A stretch of DNA of 64,000 bases from Deinandra increscens subsp. villosa. Lineage: Eukaryota; Streptophyta; Magnoliopsida; Asterales; Asteraceae. Both the position numbers and the translations under genes were made by a program. The stretch spans positions 15,781,167 through 15,845,166 of the forward strand of contig JBCNJP010000003.1 of NCBI GenBank assembly GCA_039602395.1. Direction: 5' to 3'. Below the pieces are notes generated by a model. The model was not told where the DNA came from and ran no database searches. It was given only the letters and a program-made list of their open reading frames with translations. Position 1 is the first letter of the stretch, and the number at the start of each line of letters is the position of its first letter. Shown piece by piece: positions 41,209 through 53,545 of this stretch.

Positions 41209-43800
41209 TGTCACACCCCCAAATAACCACTAACGGAGTTTATACCGATAAGGGGTGCGAGCAAACCAGGACCACAACCATTTGTTACAAATACTAAACG
41301 AATCAGAGTTAGTCCAAATATATGTCATAAATAAAGTCTCAAATTACGCAGCGGAAAATATTGTCTTAGCACTAACCACGTGCTTTACAAAATCATTGTT
41401 TTGAATTCCCAATTTGATTTAAACAAAAGTAAAATGTCTTCATGTGCCATGCCAACCCGCTCCGGATACTCCTCAGCGATCTGCAAAAGTTTAAACCACG
41501 CAAGTGTCAACCTAACGGTTGGTGAGTTCACAGTGGGCTTGTCACGCAGTGGCCCGGTCTCATAATCATAATTGTGTCAACATATACTTATGTAATATTT
41601 ATTTGTGAAAAGCAATGCCCAGTGATAATACACCAGTCCATAATCATAGTAGCGTGATTTAGTAAAAGTAATGTCCGTAACATGCGTTATCGGGTATGTA
41701 CTAGTTTTGTAAAATTAAAGTGCTCAACCGATATCGCGGGTAGCTAATCCGTTGTTCCATGCACTAAGGAAGTGTGTACCAAAGCTGACTAATAAGTATT
41801 GTAGTGGCATCGCCATCATCTATTTTGTTTTGCGGACATACGTCATCGCGGCTTTGCCTCCCCCGTGTCCTCTCGGGATCACGGTCAGATAGGCTGATAT
41901 TGCACCTCCGTGCACCTCCATTGTCACGAGGCGGAGTTTGTCAAACTCCAGTAGATCTACCCAACATCCCCTCGCTTTACAATTAATGGTACAGTTAAGT
42001 TGAGGACTTTTTCAGTTATAAGGCAATCCTTAGAAATCATGTGATATCATGTGGTTTAGACTTTAACATACACTAGCCATATTAAAACGTTTTACCGGAT
42101 TCTCATGAATCTCAAAAATGTTTTCAGTTTCGTTTCAGAAATAGTTTGTTTAAGTTCCACAAGTGTTTCCCATAAAACACTCCAAGTTTATCAAAGAGGT
42201 GCGTGGCACTCATAAGTTTTCAAGTTCACCAAAGAGGTGCATAGCACTCATAAGGTTGTCAGCATTGTTTTTCATTAAGTTATTCAGTGTGTCCCAAACG
42301 GGCTCACAGTAAACGGGTTAGTGACACTCACCTTTGGTTGCACTACTACACTGGCTAAGTAATCAAAGTATTGTTTGCTTAACGAAGACCTAAGAACACG
42401 TTTAGGTCTTAAGTATTAGTTTTGTGTCTAATCTTTAACTCACGTCACTATGGCCCATAACATAGTGCGTTGGAACTATGACACGACATACCGACACACG
42501 ACACCGATGGTTGATCATAAAACGAGGGTTCACATATCTCAGAAATCAAAGCATGTTTCATTATTGCATAATCATGTAAGTCGTGGCATAACATTCAAAT
42601 AAGTTGCACAAGTTTGGGTTTTGGTCTTGGCTCAGTTTCGCTACACAGTTTCGCTACACAGTTTCGCTGTGTGCACGGGCAGCACTTTCGCTGGGTAATA
42701 CCCGATGACACAGTTTCGCTAGCCAGTTTCGCTCGAAACTGATGACACAGTTTTGCTAGCATAGGTTCGCTCGAAACTGGTTTGAACTTTCGTTCAGGGA
42801 CAGGGTCTATGGTTGTTTCGCTCGGTAGTTTCGTTACTTAGTTTCACCAGCGACACTATAGTTTCGCTACATAGTATCGCTGTATGAATATTCAAACAGT
42901 TTCGCTTCATAGTTTCGCCTAATGAATGCACAGTTTCGCTAGTTGCTAAAAACCCCGTAAATCAGCCCAAAAATCCATCTAACAGCTTCCATACATCATG
43001 TAATTCAATATCTAGCATGCATAAACATTTACCAACATCACAAAGGCAACTTTAACACCTTAAACATAAGTTTTCATCATCAAATCACCAAAAACACCTC
43101 AAAGCTCATTTTTAGCACAAAGTTAACCTAACTAGCATGAATCTTCATTAGGGCTTGATTTCACACGTAAAGTTACAGACTTTATGATAGATCTAGCATT
43201 CTTAAGCATCATATTAGAAGATCAAACGATTACATGGAGGTTTAAGCAAGCTTTTTAAGAAGACACATAGAATATGCATGAAAATGGTTTTGGAGACTCA
43301 CGGTTCGATCTTGGATCCGAATGGGTGATGTCTCGAGGCTGAGATCACGGCGGCTCGTGGTGTTTCTCGGCTGACCAGAATTTAGGAGAGTGTGTGTGTG
43401 TGTTTTTGAGAAATGGTGTAAGTAAAATAAGAAGATTAGGGTTTTATAAAATATATAGGTCAGGAGCTAGTTTCGCTGGCAGTTTCGCTGGCTAAGCGAA
43501 ACTAACTCTGAATACATGTAAATCGAAAGTTTGGCTACCGATACCGAGCGAATCTACAGTTTCGCTCGGTAGTTTCGCTGGTAACCAAATGGGCCAATTT
43601 ACAAAATTAATTAATTGAACACGTTGCACATAATAACAATAAATAAATAAACACATAACACATATGGATGGGTTCGGTGATCAACCAAAGGTCGTGGACG
43701 TATTCGGCCTAGTTAAGCATTAGTTACTAAGTTAACACTTATAACGTAACTAACGGAGATTGTCTAACGGAAGTTAACCTTGAAATTCTCGGATGTCACA
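41209..43800. mobile_element. Solo LTR (2592 bp) nested in the Athila element
   Basis: Starts TGTCACACCCCC and ends GGATGTCACA. CTGTG flanks both sides (41204-41208 and 43801-43805), a clean 5 bp target duplication. No internal coding region, so this is a solo LTR left by recombination between two LTRs. The terminal TGTCACACC is typical of plant chromoviruses. It holds an AGTTTCGCT array. Orientation could not be fixed. Confidence 0.85.
42636..42950 (+). repeat. AGTTTCGCT word array in the solo LTR
   Basis: About fifteen copies of AGTTTCGCT or one-base variants in 310 bp, several forming small hairpins such as ACACAGTTTCGCTGTGT and AGTTTCGCTCGAAACT. A second smaller cluster is at 43468-43585. 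Confidence 0.85.
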
Positions 43801-43899
43801 CTGTGAATTTAAATGTTAGATGGTTTAGAAGTCAATGTCCTGGTTGTGATTCCATTGCAGTATTTTTCGAGGACGAAAAAAAGTCAGTGTGGGGATGTT

Positions 43900-44909
43900 T
43901 GATGTGTTGCAAACACATCCCATTTTCAGGGTCTTTTGTATATTATTTGAGTCGGTTTTTAGTTCATTTTGAGTCATTTATTATGTTTTAAGTTAAGTTT
44001 GAGTCTTTGGGGTCTTGTTTATGTTTTTATGAGTTTTGTAGGAGTTTGATGAAATCCCGAGGCCGCGAAAGAAAGTTGGAAAGAAAAGAAGAAAACAAGA
44101 GGACAAATGTTGAACAAGATATCCCAGGCGTATCGCCTGGGACTGGATGGTTTCTAGGCGATACGCGAGGAAAGGCTGGTCAAGAAAAGTCAAAGTCGGC
44201 TTAATTCGACTAATTTGTCGCCTAGTGGTCCATAGGCGTATCGCCTGCCATTTTCAGACCTCCAAGCGATACGCTTGGAGGGTGTTTTCCCGCAGATTTT
44301 GCTTAGTCGATATAAATTCAACTTTTAGGGTTATGTTTCGGTATTCTACGACTTCCAGACGAATTCCAGAGCGACTTAGGGCGATTTTCAGAGGAGAAGA
44401 GAGCTGGGATCAAGGAGAAGCATTGAGAGACCAAGATTGCATTGCAATTCGCTATCCGGTTCTTTCGATTACTTCGTTTTTGCTAATTGCTATCATGTAT
44501 TTGAATCAAGTTTCAGACTTTATTATATTTATTGTTCAGATCATGATTGTAGGCTAAACTAATTATGCCATCTAGACCGTTTTGATGAGTAATTGATGTC
44601 TTGACTTTATTCTCGGTTCTGACTAGTTGATTGATGTTACGATTCTATTAAATTCCATTGAGTGCTATGGTTGATTTATGTGTGTATTATGAGCAGGTTA
44701 TTAATTGATTATTGATGCTTAATTTACCCGCGAATGTCTTTCGGTTTAGGTAGATTAGCTAAAGTAGTTGACTTTAGGGTTAATTGCTATAGTGTAGTTA
44801 GGGTCTCCTTGACTATTGCATTGGTAATTGGTTGGTAACTTACTTGTAATGTGCTGCCTTTTCTGAGACTCACAAGGTAAAGAATTGTCGGGTAGTTGGG
44901 GTGGTGATG
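43900..44909 (+). mobile_element. 3' LTR of the Athila element, cut by the assembly gap
   Basis: Starts TGATGTGTTGC like the 5' LTR, after a purine-rich tract AGTGTGGGGATG. The first 220 bp differ from the 5' LTR at many positions; the next 780 bp are almost identical. The end falls in the N gap; about 610 bp remain missing, more than the 500 N shown. Confidence 0.9.
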
Positions 44910-45409
44910 NNNNNNNNNNNNNNNNNNNNNNNNNNNNNNNNNNNNNNNNNNNNNNNNNNNNNNNNNNNNNNNNNNNNNNNNNNNNNNNNNNNNNNNNNNN
45001 NNNNNNNNNNNNNNNNNNNNNNNNNNNNNNNNNNNNNNNNNNNNNNNNNNNNNNNNNNNNNNNNNNNNNNNNNNNNNNNNNNNNNNNNNNNNNNNNNNNN
45101 NNNNNNNNNNNNNNNNNNNNNNNNNNNNNNNNNNNNNNNNNNNNNNNNNNNNNNNNNNNNNNNNNNNNNNNNNNNNNNNNNNNNNNNNNNNNNNNNNNNN
45201 NNNNNNNNNNNNNNNNNNNNNNNNNNNNNNNNNNNNNNNNNNNNNNNNNNNNNNNNNNNNNNNNNNNNNNNNNNNNNNNNNNNNNNNNNNNNNNNNNNNN
45301 NNNNNNNNNNNNNNNNNNNNNNNNNNNNNNNNNNNNNNNNNNNNNNNNNNNNNNNNNNNNNNNNNNNNNNNNNNNNNNNNNNNNNNNNNNNNNNNNNNNN
45401 NNNNNNNNN
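44910..45409. other. Assembly gap (500 N)
   Basis: Exactly 500 N replacing the end of the Athila 3' LTR and an unknown amount of further DNA. Confidence 0.99.
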
Positions 45410-45695
45410 GATGTTATTTGAAAAATTAACTTATTTTAAAATTCAATTTTGAAAAAGTAAGCCGGAATAGGAGATCATGAGAACTCCGTTCGAAGCAAGT
45501 CAACCGTTTGAGACCACCGTTTGGAAAAACAATGTTATTTCAAACAGACGTCGGAAAAAGGTCACCCGGGATGGAAATTCCAGTTGAAGTGCAATTAAAC
45601 TATAACATCAAACCAAATAATAATCCGGGTGAAGTGCATTAAACAAACGGTGCCATGAGAGACCACAACATTCAGGGGTTCCGGGTGAAGTGCAA

Positions 45696-48600
45696 TTAAC
45701 ATAAAACCAAATACAATACGTCTGAAATATCGTAACAAGTATCACACACAATAAACATGTTAACGTCAAAACAGGATGCCCCCATTATAATTCTACGAGA
45801 CCTTATCCCGAACCCGTCTCTACCCACCAACCAATCCCTACTTCTGCCAAGTCTATGTTCGTAGAAAACCTTCGCCATCTTCCGGCGGTATTGTAGAGGA
45901 TCATCCATCTGGTCTTCATTTTTCTGTTTCACTGACTCATAAGATGTCAACCGTTCAAGGAACATGCACAGCCACACCCCGCAATCGCTTGTTCCCACCT
46001 GTTGTGGGACATCTTCATATATCCTGCTAAACTCCTCAAACTCCGTCGTCTTTCCACGAGCGGTGTAGAAGTCAAAAAACCACAGCCAGTGACTAAAGCG
46101 ATAAACAAGTTCCTTGGTGTAATCGGTCACAAAGGTGCTCGTATTCGGTGTTTCCAGGCTAGAATTTGGGTTTAAGATTGTTAGTCTAGTTGATACAACT
46201 ATTCACCTTTTAATTTTATAGATATTCATCATAAATAGAAGCGTATCAAGTTCATACCTGTCGTAAACGGTGTAAGTCCAGTGGAGAAGGTCAAATGCCA
46301 CGAGATACCAATGGGCACACATGTTAACCGGGACATATACCTGAGTGAACAAATACAACTCTAACATTCAATTACTTACAAAAAATAAACCTTTCTAATA
46401 ACGCATAATGAAAAACACAAACCACATCCGTCTCGAGAATCGAAGGATACGGTTCTCCGTCCCGTCGCCCAGTGATTTAATCAGCTTAGTATTATGGAAC
46501 CCAGGGTGGTAGAATGCTGCACCGTTGCCTTGGCTTGCGCGAGTAGTAAAGGTAATTTGAGCCATGCCCATATGTGGCTGAAATTCTAGAAACTCGAACG
46601 AGTAAAAAAACAACCAACCTACTTAACAAAAAATATATAAAAGTGAGATGGCTTCCCCACACTTGGCCACTAATCAGGCATCGGCCACCCTGAGTCTTTC
46701 GGCGGCACCTTTAACGGCCTTGTCCAAACTGCTCAGGTCCGACTTCTCCACCCCGTCCGCTGAAAGACGGTTTAGTCCGGTCCGACCTGTCTTTGCCGAA
46801 TTCTTCACAATCTCATTACCAGCTGCGGCTAGCCCTTGTTAACCCTTCCCTTACTTATCCAACTGGTGTGTGACGTCTGGGGATAGACAGGCGAGAGTCC
46901 CAGACTTTGTTCGGCGTTTCGGGTTTGGCTCCTGTTCAGCTTCAACAGGCCTACTTAAACCGATTTTAGTTCCCTAGGGTAGATACGGTCTCATACAAAC
47001 CGGTATATCTTGTCTGTATAGCTTCGAATTACCTCAGTCGCTCAGTCTTGATCAATGTGAAGTCCAAACACCGCACAAGATCTCCATGGTGGCTTGTGCC
47101 ACGGTGCTGCCACAGCCCCCGTAGGGGTGTGGTAAACGTCAGTAACCTAAAATATCGCAGAATCGACATAATTAGTAATAAAAATTAATCATATTGTCAT
47201 GAATTGGTTAGTGTAAATATACCCATCGGTCACAGGGCGCTCAGGAGCCTTTCCTAAATCACCAGGGGTTCTCCACTTAGTCCCAGCCTTTAAAACATAA
47301 TAAAAGTTAACAGCATAATAATTTGGGGGTTTATTAACGACCATTTCAAACAGAGACTGAACTATTTTACCTCCAATAGCAATGGATCTTCTTGTATGTT
47401 CCCACCATTACTTCAACCAGTTCTCTCCTCTACAACCTAACATAAGAAATTAATCAATATACAATCTTTGCTACAATTAACTAGCACAATGTGAATGACA
47501 CAATCTAACATTTTTCTTAGAGGTTGAGGGAGCTGTTGCAGAAGCACCATCAGCAGACTGCATTTTCAGGCCCTGCGACTCACAAACACATATATGAACA
47601 TAGTATGTATAACTGGTAATATTACAGAGTCTATAAACTACTTACTTCCAGTTTACTCAGATCTGGTTTAGGGAATAAGTATGTTCCCTCAGGGTACGGA
47701 TCACCACCTCCATCTGCATTTCCTTCTCTGTCTGAGGAACTTCCCCTAGGAACATATCTCCCTGTAACATAAACGACACGTCCTCCTCTACTCCCGCTGG
47801 GATAACAATTTCTTCCCTGAATATGCTTCCACCGACGAAATCCTCCTGGTACACCGGTTCGCTAGGTCCAGCTTCACATGTAGGATCTTCCTGTTTCCAT
47901 TCAGTACCACATATCGCAAGAAAACTGAGTCTCCACCAGACCTGCCTGCCCTCCTCGATGGTTGGACTAAGTAGACACGGTAAGAATTCTGGGTTCTATT
48001 AAACACAACAGAAAGCGATTGAAAATTTTTCAGTAACTCTTCAAGTGACTTGAACCGGAACTACTAAAATCCGACCCAACTATGTTACCTGCAACGTACG
48101 ACTAATTTTTGCCGACCCAGACTATATCCTATTATTAATAAATTCAATATATTCTTCAATAAAATAATTAATCGCTTACGTTATCGGCTCGCGTCATCAT
48201 CTCTACTGCATCGGCCCACGTGATTATTGGGCATGTTCGAGGACCCAAACAACGTGGGATTTTAGGAACATAGTCACGCTCTCTTCTTCTCAGGATTCCG
48301 GAAAGTCTCTATTATCCACATCTGGCCAAATAACACCAAAAAGGACCTTTATGAGGATTAACTAAGCATTTTTTTATAATGTAATTATTAACTACGAAGA
48401 TTAACAATGAATATTACCTTCAATGGGTATAGAAACCCAGCGGCGGAGTATTGGAAAACTGGGACTTCTTTGTTTCCAACATGAGCCTTTCCTTTCCTCG
48501 CTTTTTCACGTTCAGCTCTTGCCGCTTTCTTCCTGCTTAGGATGTTTTTAACCTTGGGATAGGTTAAGTCCCACAGATATTCCCCCCACTCGTAAATGTT

Positions 48601-49270
48601 CCAGTCCTCAAATCTCTCTACCAACTCTAATAAAACGTCATCAATTTTACAGGTATCTTGTGAACCCTTGAACCCTATTTCCACCAAACATAATAGGCAC
48701 ACACGTACTGTATCCTCGTCTGATAATAAGGTCTCTGGTGTTTGATTCATTTTTGAAAATATTAACCGAAGTTTAGATACCCTGGGTTCAGTAGTCTTAA
48801 AAACCCGTTTACAAAAAGAGGTTTCTGATTGTATGATTCCTTTTTTTAAAAAACCAGACTTCCAGAAACTAAACCCTGTCATCAAGCAAAACTGTAAAGG
48901 ACCAAATATGTAAGGCTTCCCGCCAAACTCGTAGATGAGCCCATTTACACCGTCATCTACCAACACCTCATGGTGGAACAGTGCATGGCATATTTTTGAG
49001 CCCGCTGATACACATCCGGCCGAGAGCCACTTATGGAAACACGTGCTGTCCCATATAACAAACTGGTCTTCGTTTAGCTTGTCCCGGATCTCATTTATGA
49101 TGCCTAGGTTGAACCGTATTCTCACGTCAGCCTGCATTAAATACCAGTTATTGCAGGTATGTAGTACATAATCATCATAATTTAGTACATTGTTGTTATT
49201 GGTTCTGAGTTTTTACCTCCCCGTAGGATCTTGGTCTCATGATCACCTGTAAATCGTGATCGGCATCCAT
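45696..49270 (-). CDS. ULP1-like cysteine protease gene with DUF1985-type amino end, transposon-borne
   Basis: A multi-exon gene. Exon 1 49270-49217 (MDADHDLQVIMRPRSYGE) and exon 2 49131-48418 have clean GT-AG borders and keep phase. Exon 2 (238 codons, no stops) resembles DUF1985, the domain found ahead of ULP-like proteases in plant MULE-carried genes. Further exon-like pieces are at about 48322-48185 and 48000-47660. The protease end shows CAHWYLVAFDL and TVYDR (about 46344-46257) and, at 46142-45696, DVPQQVGTSDCGVWLC, so His, Asp, Gln and Cys of the C48 active site are all present. One probable frame change near 46455 precedes EPYPSILETDV. ULP proteases cleave SUMO; here the role may be transposon-related. 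Exact exons in the middle are uncertain. Confidence 0.65.
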
Positions 49271-50011
49271 TTCTGTTACAAACACACCGGATGATGAAGA
49301 GGGAAAAGATGGGTTAAAATGTGAAGATCTTGGGAGTAAAAATGGCGGTAAGAGTAGGGTATGAACATATAACTTCAGCCGGATTAGGGTTATGTAAGGG
49401 TAGATATTAATGGAGATGGGCCCACAGATTATTTCGACGGCTCCCGTATCTCAAGAAATTTAATGCTAGCAGGAGCATTAATACATCTCTTTTCTCCCAA
49501 TATACCCCGTTGTTTTTAATCACTTCGTGTTTTCATGTTTATCCATTGCAATTTTTTTAACAAAATTAAATTATAAAAACCACAGGTCATCTTTAATTTT
49601 ATTGTTTATATATTATATACACTAGTTTTTATAAATGGTTATTGGTGTTAATAAATAAAAAGTCGGATATATATATCCAAAACTTTTCTTTTGATAGAAA
49701 AAATAATTTTTTTCAAATAATTAAATAATTTTGATGGTGATTATCCCTACAATAAATCTATTTTATTTATACAAATAACTAAAAATAAGGAGGGATGATT
49801 TAGGAAGGAAAATTATTATGAGGTTGAATGTGAGAATGACATGTGTCACCAAAAATTTTCTTTTATAATAATAATATAAGAAATATTTTAACATTGATTT
49901 ATAATTATTTTTATTTATTACTTTACCTATATTCCCTATATTATTCCACATACCAACATTCTCCAAGAAAGCATCGTCCTTAAACAATACCCACAGTTGT
50001 TCATACTTACA

Positions 50012-50444
50012 ATGTCAACACCGCCACGTACAAGTTACGATAATATACGACTAGTTCTTCTCCCTCCTGATTTGGTACCCCCTCCATTGTTTGTTCCATT
50101 GATCGAACTACATCCACCTCAACCTATTACTCAACCCCCACCCCAACCTCCACCTCGAACTCAACCTCCAGCCTTTGACGATGACGACGATGACTTCTGG
50201 AACTGGGCTTTTGCGTTATTTGTTGCCGGAGAACCAACCGGAGTACCCACCTGAGGACTATTCTCTGTTTGATGATGAAGTCCATCTTCATAACGTCGAT
50301 AAGGCTGTTGATCAAGATTATGAGGAGGACTGGAAAGCCCTTGATGAGGTTTTGGAGGGAGAACGCATGGACCAAGAATACGAGGATAAGGTCCGGTTCG
50401 AGTCCGATACTGATTACGATTATTGGTCGGACTGGTCGTATTAG
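50012..50444 (+). pseudogene. Pro-rich/acidic small protein, possible frameshift
   Basis: ATG 50012 opens a frame with a Pro-rich stretch (PPPQPPPRTQPP) and a DDDDDDFWNW acidic block, ending at 50254. Shifted one base near 50210-50220 the reading continues as a strongly acidic peptide ending YDYWSDWSY at 50444. No known domain. It lies between the two ULP1-like genes and may be a transposon-carried gene. Confidence 0.35.
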
Positions 50445-50671
50445 TTTTACACCGTCTCCATTTAATGTGTGTGTGTTCTAGGGAAATAAATAGTATACAT
50501 CCAGAATGTAACTTTTAGTTCTATCATCCAGGAAATAAATACCAAACACATTAAATGACAATGTCGAATAGAATGTTATAGACGTGAGGGTACACTACAA
50601 AAATAGTGTACCAAACACATTTACTGATCTAACAAAATACTGCGACATTTTATTGAAAGGGAGTTAACAAC

Positions 50672-51731
50672 CTAATACTGACGGGGTAATGAACGAAAAA
50701 AATAGAACTTGTCTGCCATGAACCTCCGGTACTCCATACAGGAAACTTTGAAATCGGTGTCACGATCGATGGGCTTTCCGGACACTAAGTGTTCCATAAG
50801 CATACAAACATATAACGCCTCGTTGTTTTTGACATTATTATTCGATTGTATAAATTCCTGGTTATCATCGTAGATCAGAACATTCTCAACGGTTTTCACC
50901 TTCTTCCAGTAACCAAGTTTCACTAGGAGATATGTGAAATAGACGTTCATTCTAGTAAATTTAGGATGAACGGAACGTCTGTACTTCTCACCATCAATCT
51001 CTTGAGGGTAATAAATCAACAACTGAAGTGAGCGCATGTCAAGACGAAATAGTGCCCACATGTTAGCCTCCAAGCACACGGGTAGAAATACATAATCTAC
51101 CTCTAATATAGAAGGGAATGGCTTAACTTTCCCAGAACAATAACTAACTGCGTTCTTGTGGCATGAGTCAACCAGGTGTTCATAAAATCTTGGTGGAAGT
51201 ATAGTCCAGTGTAGTTTAAGTTTAGGATCACCCATCAACTGTCTATGTCTCCACTGCATCAACCTACCAACCCAACCTTCAATATGCTGAAATGAAATTA
51301 TAAATAATTTAATAATTATGATCGGAAACATTATCTGCTTAATTAACTTGAAAAGATATGCTTACAGTTGTTGACAAAGGACCATAGCCCAAGAGTGGAC
51401 CCCAGAAACTTTTATCAAGTTTTATTTCTTGAAAGAACAATGCAGAGTAACAGTATGGTTGATCACCATTGTTATAAAACTCTAGAACATCCTTCGACCA
51501 ATTGTCACACTCGTCATCTGGAATGGCCCATCTTTGTCTTTTAGCCAAAGGTTCAGTAGGGGGCTTTGCTATGAGTTTCTCTTGAGCATAAACTCGAGGT
51601 TCAACCTCTTCGATGTCCTCATTCCTTTCGCTGCACCCTGATGAAGATGAAAGGTTATTTTTGGAAAACCTCCATAGGGGACGTATCAAATCGGAATTGC
51701 GATTGGGTTGGGAGCTGTATTGATGATCCAT
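50672..51731 (-). CDS. ULP1-like protease family protein lacking the catalytic residues
   Basis: Exon 1 51731-51366 and exon 2 51286-50672 are joined by a good GT-AG intron at the same place as in the 22464 gene. It reads WSKDVLEFYNNGD, SFWGPLLGYG, HIEGWVGRLMQWR, WTILPPRF and PFPSILEVDYVFLPV, the standard lead-in to the C48 domain. The catalytic His-Trp becomes NMWALFRLDM, the Asp position reads YYP, and the DCG before the nucleophile reads NEA. It is open to its stop, so it could be expressed as a non-enzymatic protein. The 17-kDa acidic/Ser-rich amino end is unassigned. Confidence 0.65.
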
Positions 51732-52007
51732 ACTTTCGCCTCTTTTTTTTTAAATAATTCTATTTTAAAAATGGTTTTTTATTGATGTTAAATAGGTACG
51801 TCATTGGTCTTGGACACGTCATAAGTTTCCCCTAAAATTAGTCGGCTACATAAAATATCTATATTTTAGCACCCTACGACTAAATTTAGCCGGACCCATC
51901 TAAATCAAACAGTTGCATCTTTCCCGCCAAAATAGTTAGAAAGACATCCCACCTATAAAACCCCTATAGTTATCGATAAGTTTCAAAAAACACCGACACC
52001 TTGAAAA

Positions 52008-52361
52008 ATGTGGCCCGAAGGGGAGAAAATGTGTTTGGCACAAGCCTTCTTGGATGTGAAGAACGCCATGAGTGACGGAGAGAATGATGAATTCTGGGAG
52101 CGAGTCGTCAACCATTTCCATATGCTGCTTGGTAAGGAAGTACACCACCGCAGTAAAGATGTGTTGATATCCAAATGGGCGGCTATCCGGTTCAAGATAA
52201 CCATGTTCAGGGTTATATACAATATGACGGTGGACGAGGATGAAGACAGGCTATTAGACAGGGTCGAAGTGGAATTCTTGTGGGAGTATAAACAAGAATT
52301 CAAACTACGCAACGTGTGGCCACTGCTGAAAGACGAGAATCTCGATGGACCAGAGTATTAG
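52008..52361 (+). CDS. Trihelix/Myb-like DNA-binding fragment (transposon-associated type)
   Basis: ATG 52008, 117 residues. The block FWERVVNHFHMLLGK, HHRSKDVLISKWAAIRFKI and FRVIYN matches the trihelix-like segment of plant PIF/Harbinger-linked and NAM-associated proteins, where it binds DNA. The amino end of that family is missing here. It diverges from the ULP1-like gene at 51731 across a 280 bp spacer, which may be a shared promoter. Confidence 0.5.
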   Translation: MWPEGEKMCLAQAFLDVKNAMSDGENDEFWERVVNHFHMLLGKEVHHRSKDVLISKWAAIRFKITMFRVIYNMTVDEDEDRLLDRVEVEFLWEYKQEFKLRNVWPLLKDENLDGPEY

Positions 52362-52825
52362 GCTGATGTATCTGTAGTTTTATGACCGTATTAAATAATT
52401 TTGTTCTATCAGGGTTTCTCTATAGATATGTTGTCCTGTTATGTTTTGTTTAATATTCTCGATTGACCAGATTATTAGGGTTGATGTATCTTTTTTGTTC
52501 TACCGGCTGAACTTTCAACAAGACGTGCAATGTTGTGCAATACGGATGAACTATCACCGGCTGAAAATATCATTATATACTCAACCGGATGACTCTCTAT
52601 GAACCGGATTATGAACTCCGGTTCAAAACTTCCATCCGGTGGAATATACAGCCGGTTGACAATTCCATCCGGTGGATTATACAGCCGGTTGACACTTTTT
52701 GCTACATGAAGACTCAACTTAATACTTAAGATCACAAGGGAACTCCAAAAAAAAAACTTAACATCACAATGATAAAAAAAAGGTATAAATTAAACAAAAG
52801 CAACTGCACTTCCAACACAATTATA

Positions 52826-52844
52826 TATTATTAAATATTATTAC

Positions 52845-52875
<31 letters not shown>

Positions 52876-52905
52876 TTAATTATTTTAATTATTATTATTT
52901 TTATT
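52826..52905. repeat. ATT trinucleotide microsatellite
   Basis: About fifteen ATT units, slightly interrupted, with worn copies after. Confidence 0.9.
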
Positions 52906-53346
52906 AATTTTAAGTAAACACACGGTTGCTTTCTGATCTACAAGATGGGACGCATGCTTTGTGCAGATCGTTGAAAACACGTAACAGGTGAATATACATC
53001 CGGTTGACATGTTCAAAACTGAAACTTTTAATACTTTAAACCTCAATTGAATAAACGGGTCAACTAGCTTTTAACCAAACTAATTTAAACCGAAACCTTT
53101 TAAAAATTCCGATATAATACACAGCCGGTTGAGACACGGTATATACTGGAATATATAATCCAGTTGACAGATCAAAATTAAGACTTTTATTACTTTAAGA
53201 CTCAATTGTGTCGCAGTAAATCATTCCATAGCCTACCGGGTGAAGTTTTAACCAGACGTCCCGGCTGACAATTATCTACGGTTGAATAAACAGTTAATGC
53301 AGTAGAATACCTATTAAATCTCAAACATATCTTAAAAATAAAGTAT

Positions 53347-53545
53347 AAATGTATAGAACTTCCAACACTCCCAATTACATATATATAATACAAAAAGAAA
53401 TGGTTGCACTAATACACAGATCTTAAAATGTATAAACTTCCAACACTCCCAATTACATATATAATCTAAAAAGAAATGGTTTCACTAATACACAGATCTT
53501 AAAATGTATAGAACTTCCAACACTCCCAATTGCATATATGGAACA
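53347..53545. repeat. Tandem repeat, about 80 bp, 2.4 units
   Basis: Units beginning AATGTATAGAACTTCCAACA recur at about 53347, 53428 and 53505 with few differences. Confidence 0.85.

Noticed and set aside
46648..46842. Plus-strand 64-codon frame
   Set aside because: Antisense to an exon-like part of the ULP1-like gene on the minus strand.
50592..50612. CACTACAAAAATAGTG as a CACTA terminus
   Set aside because: Isolated, no subterminal repeats or matching opposite end; it lies beside the ULP1-like gene end and may be chance.
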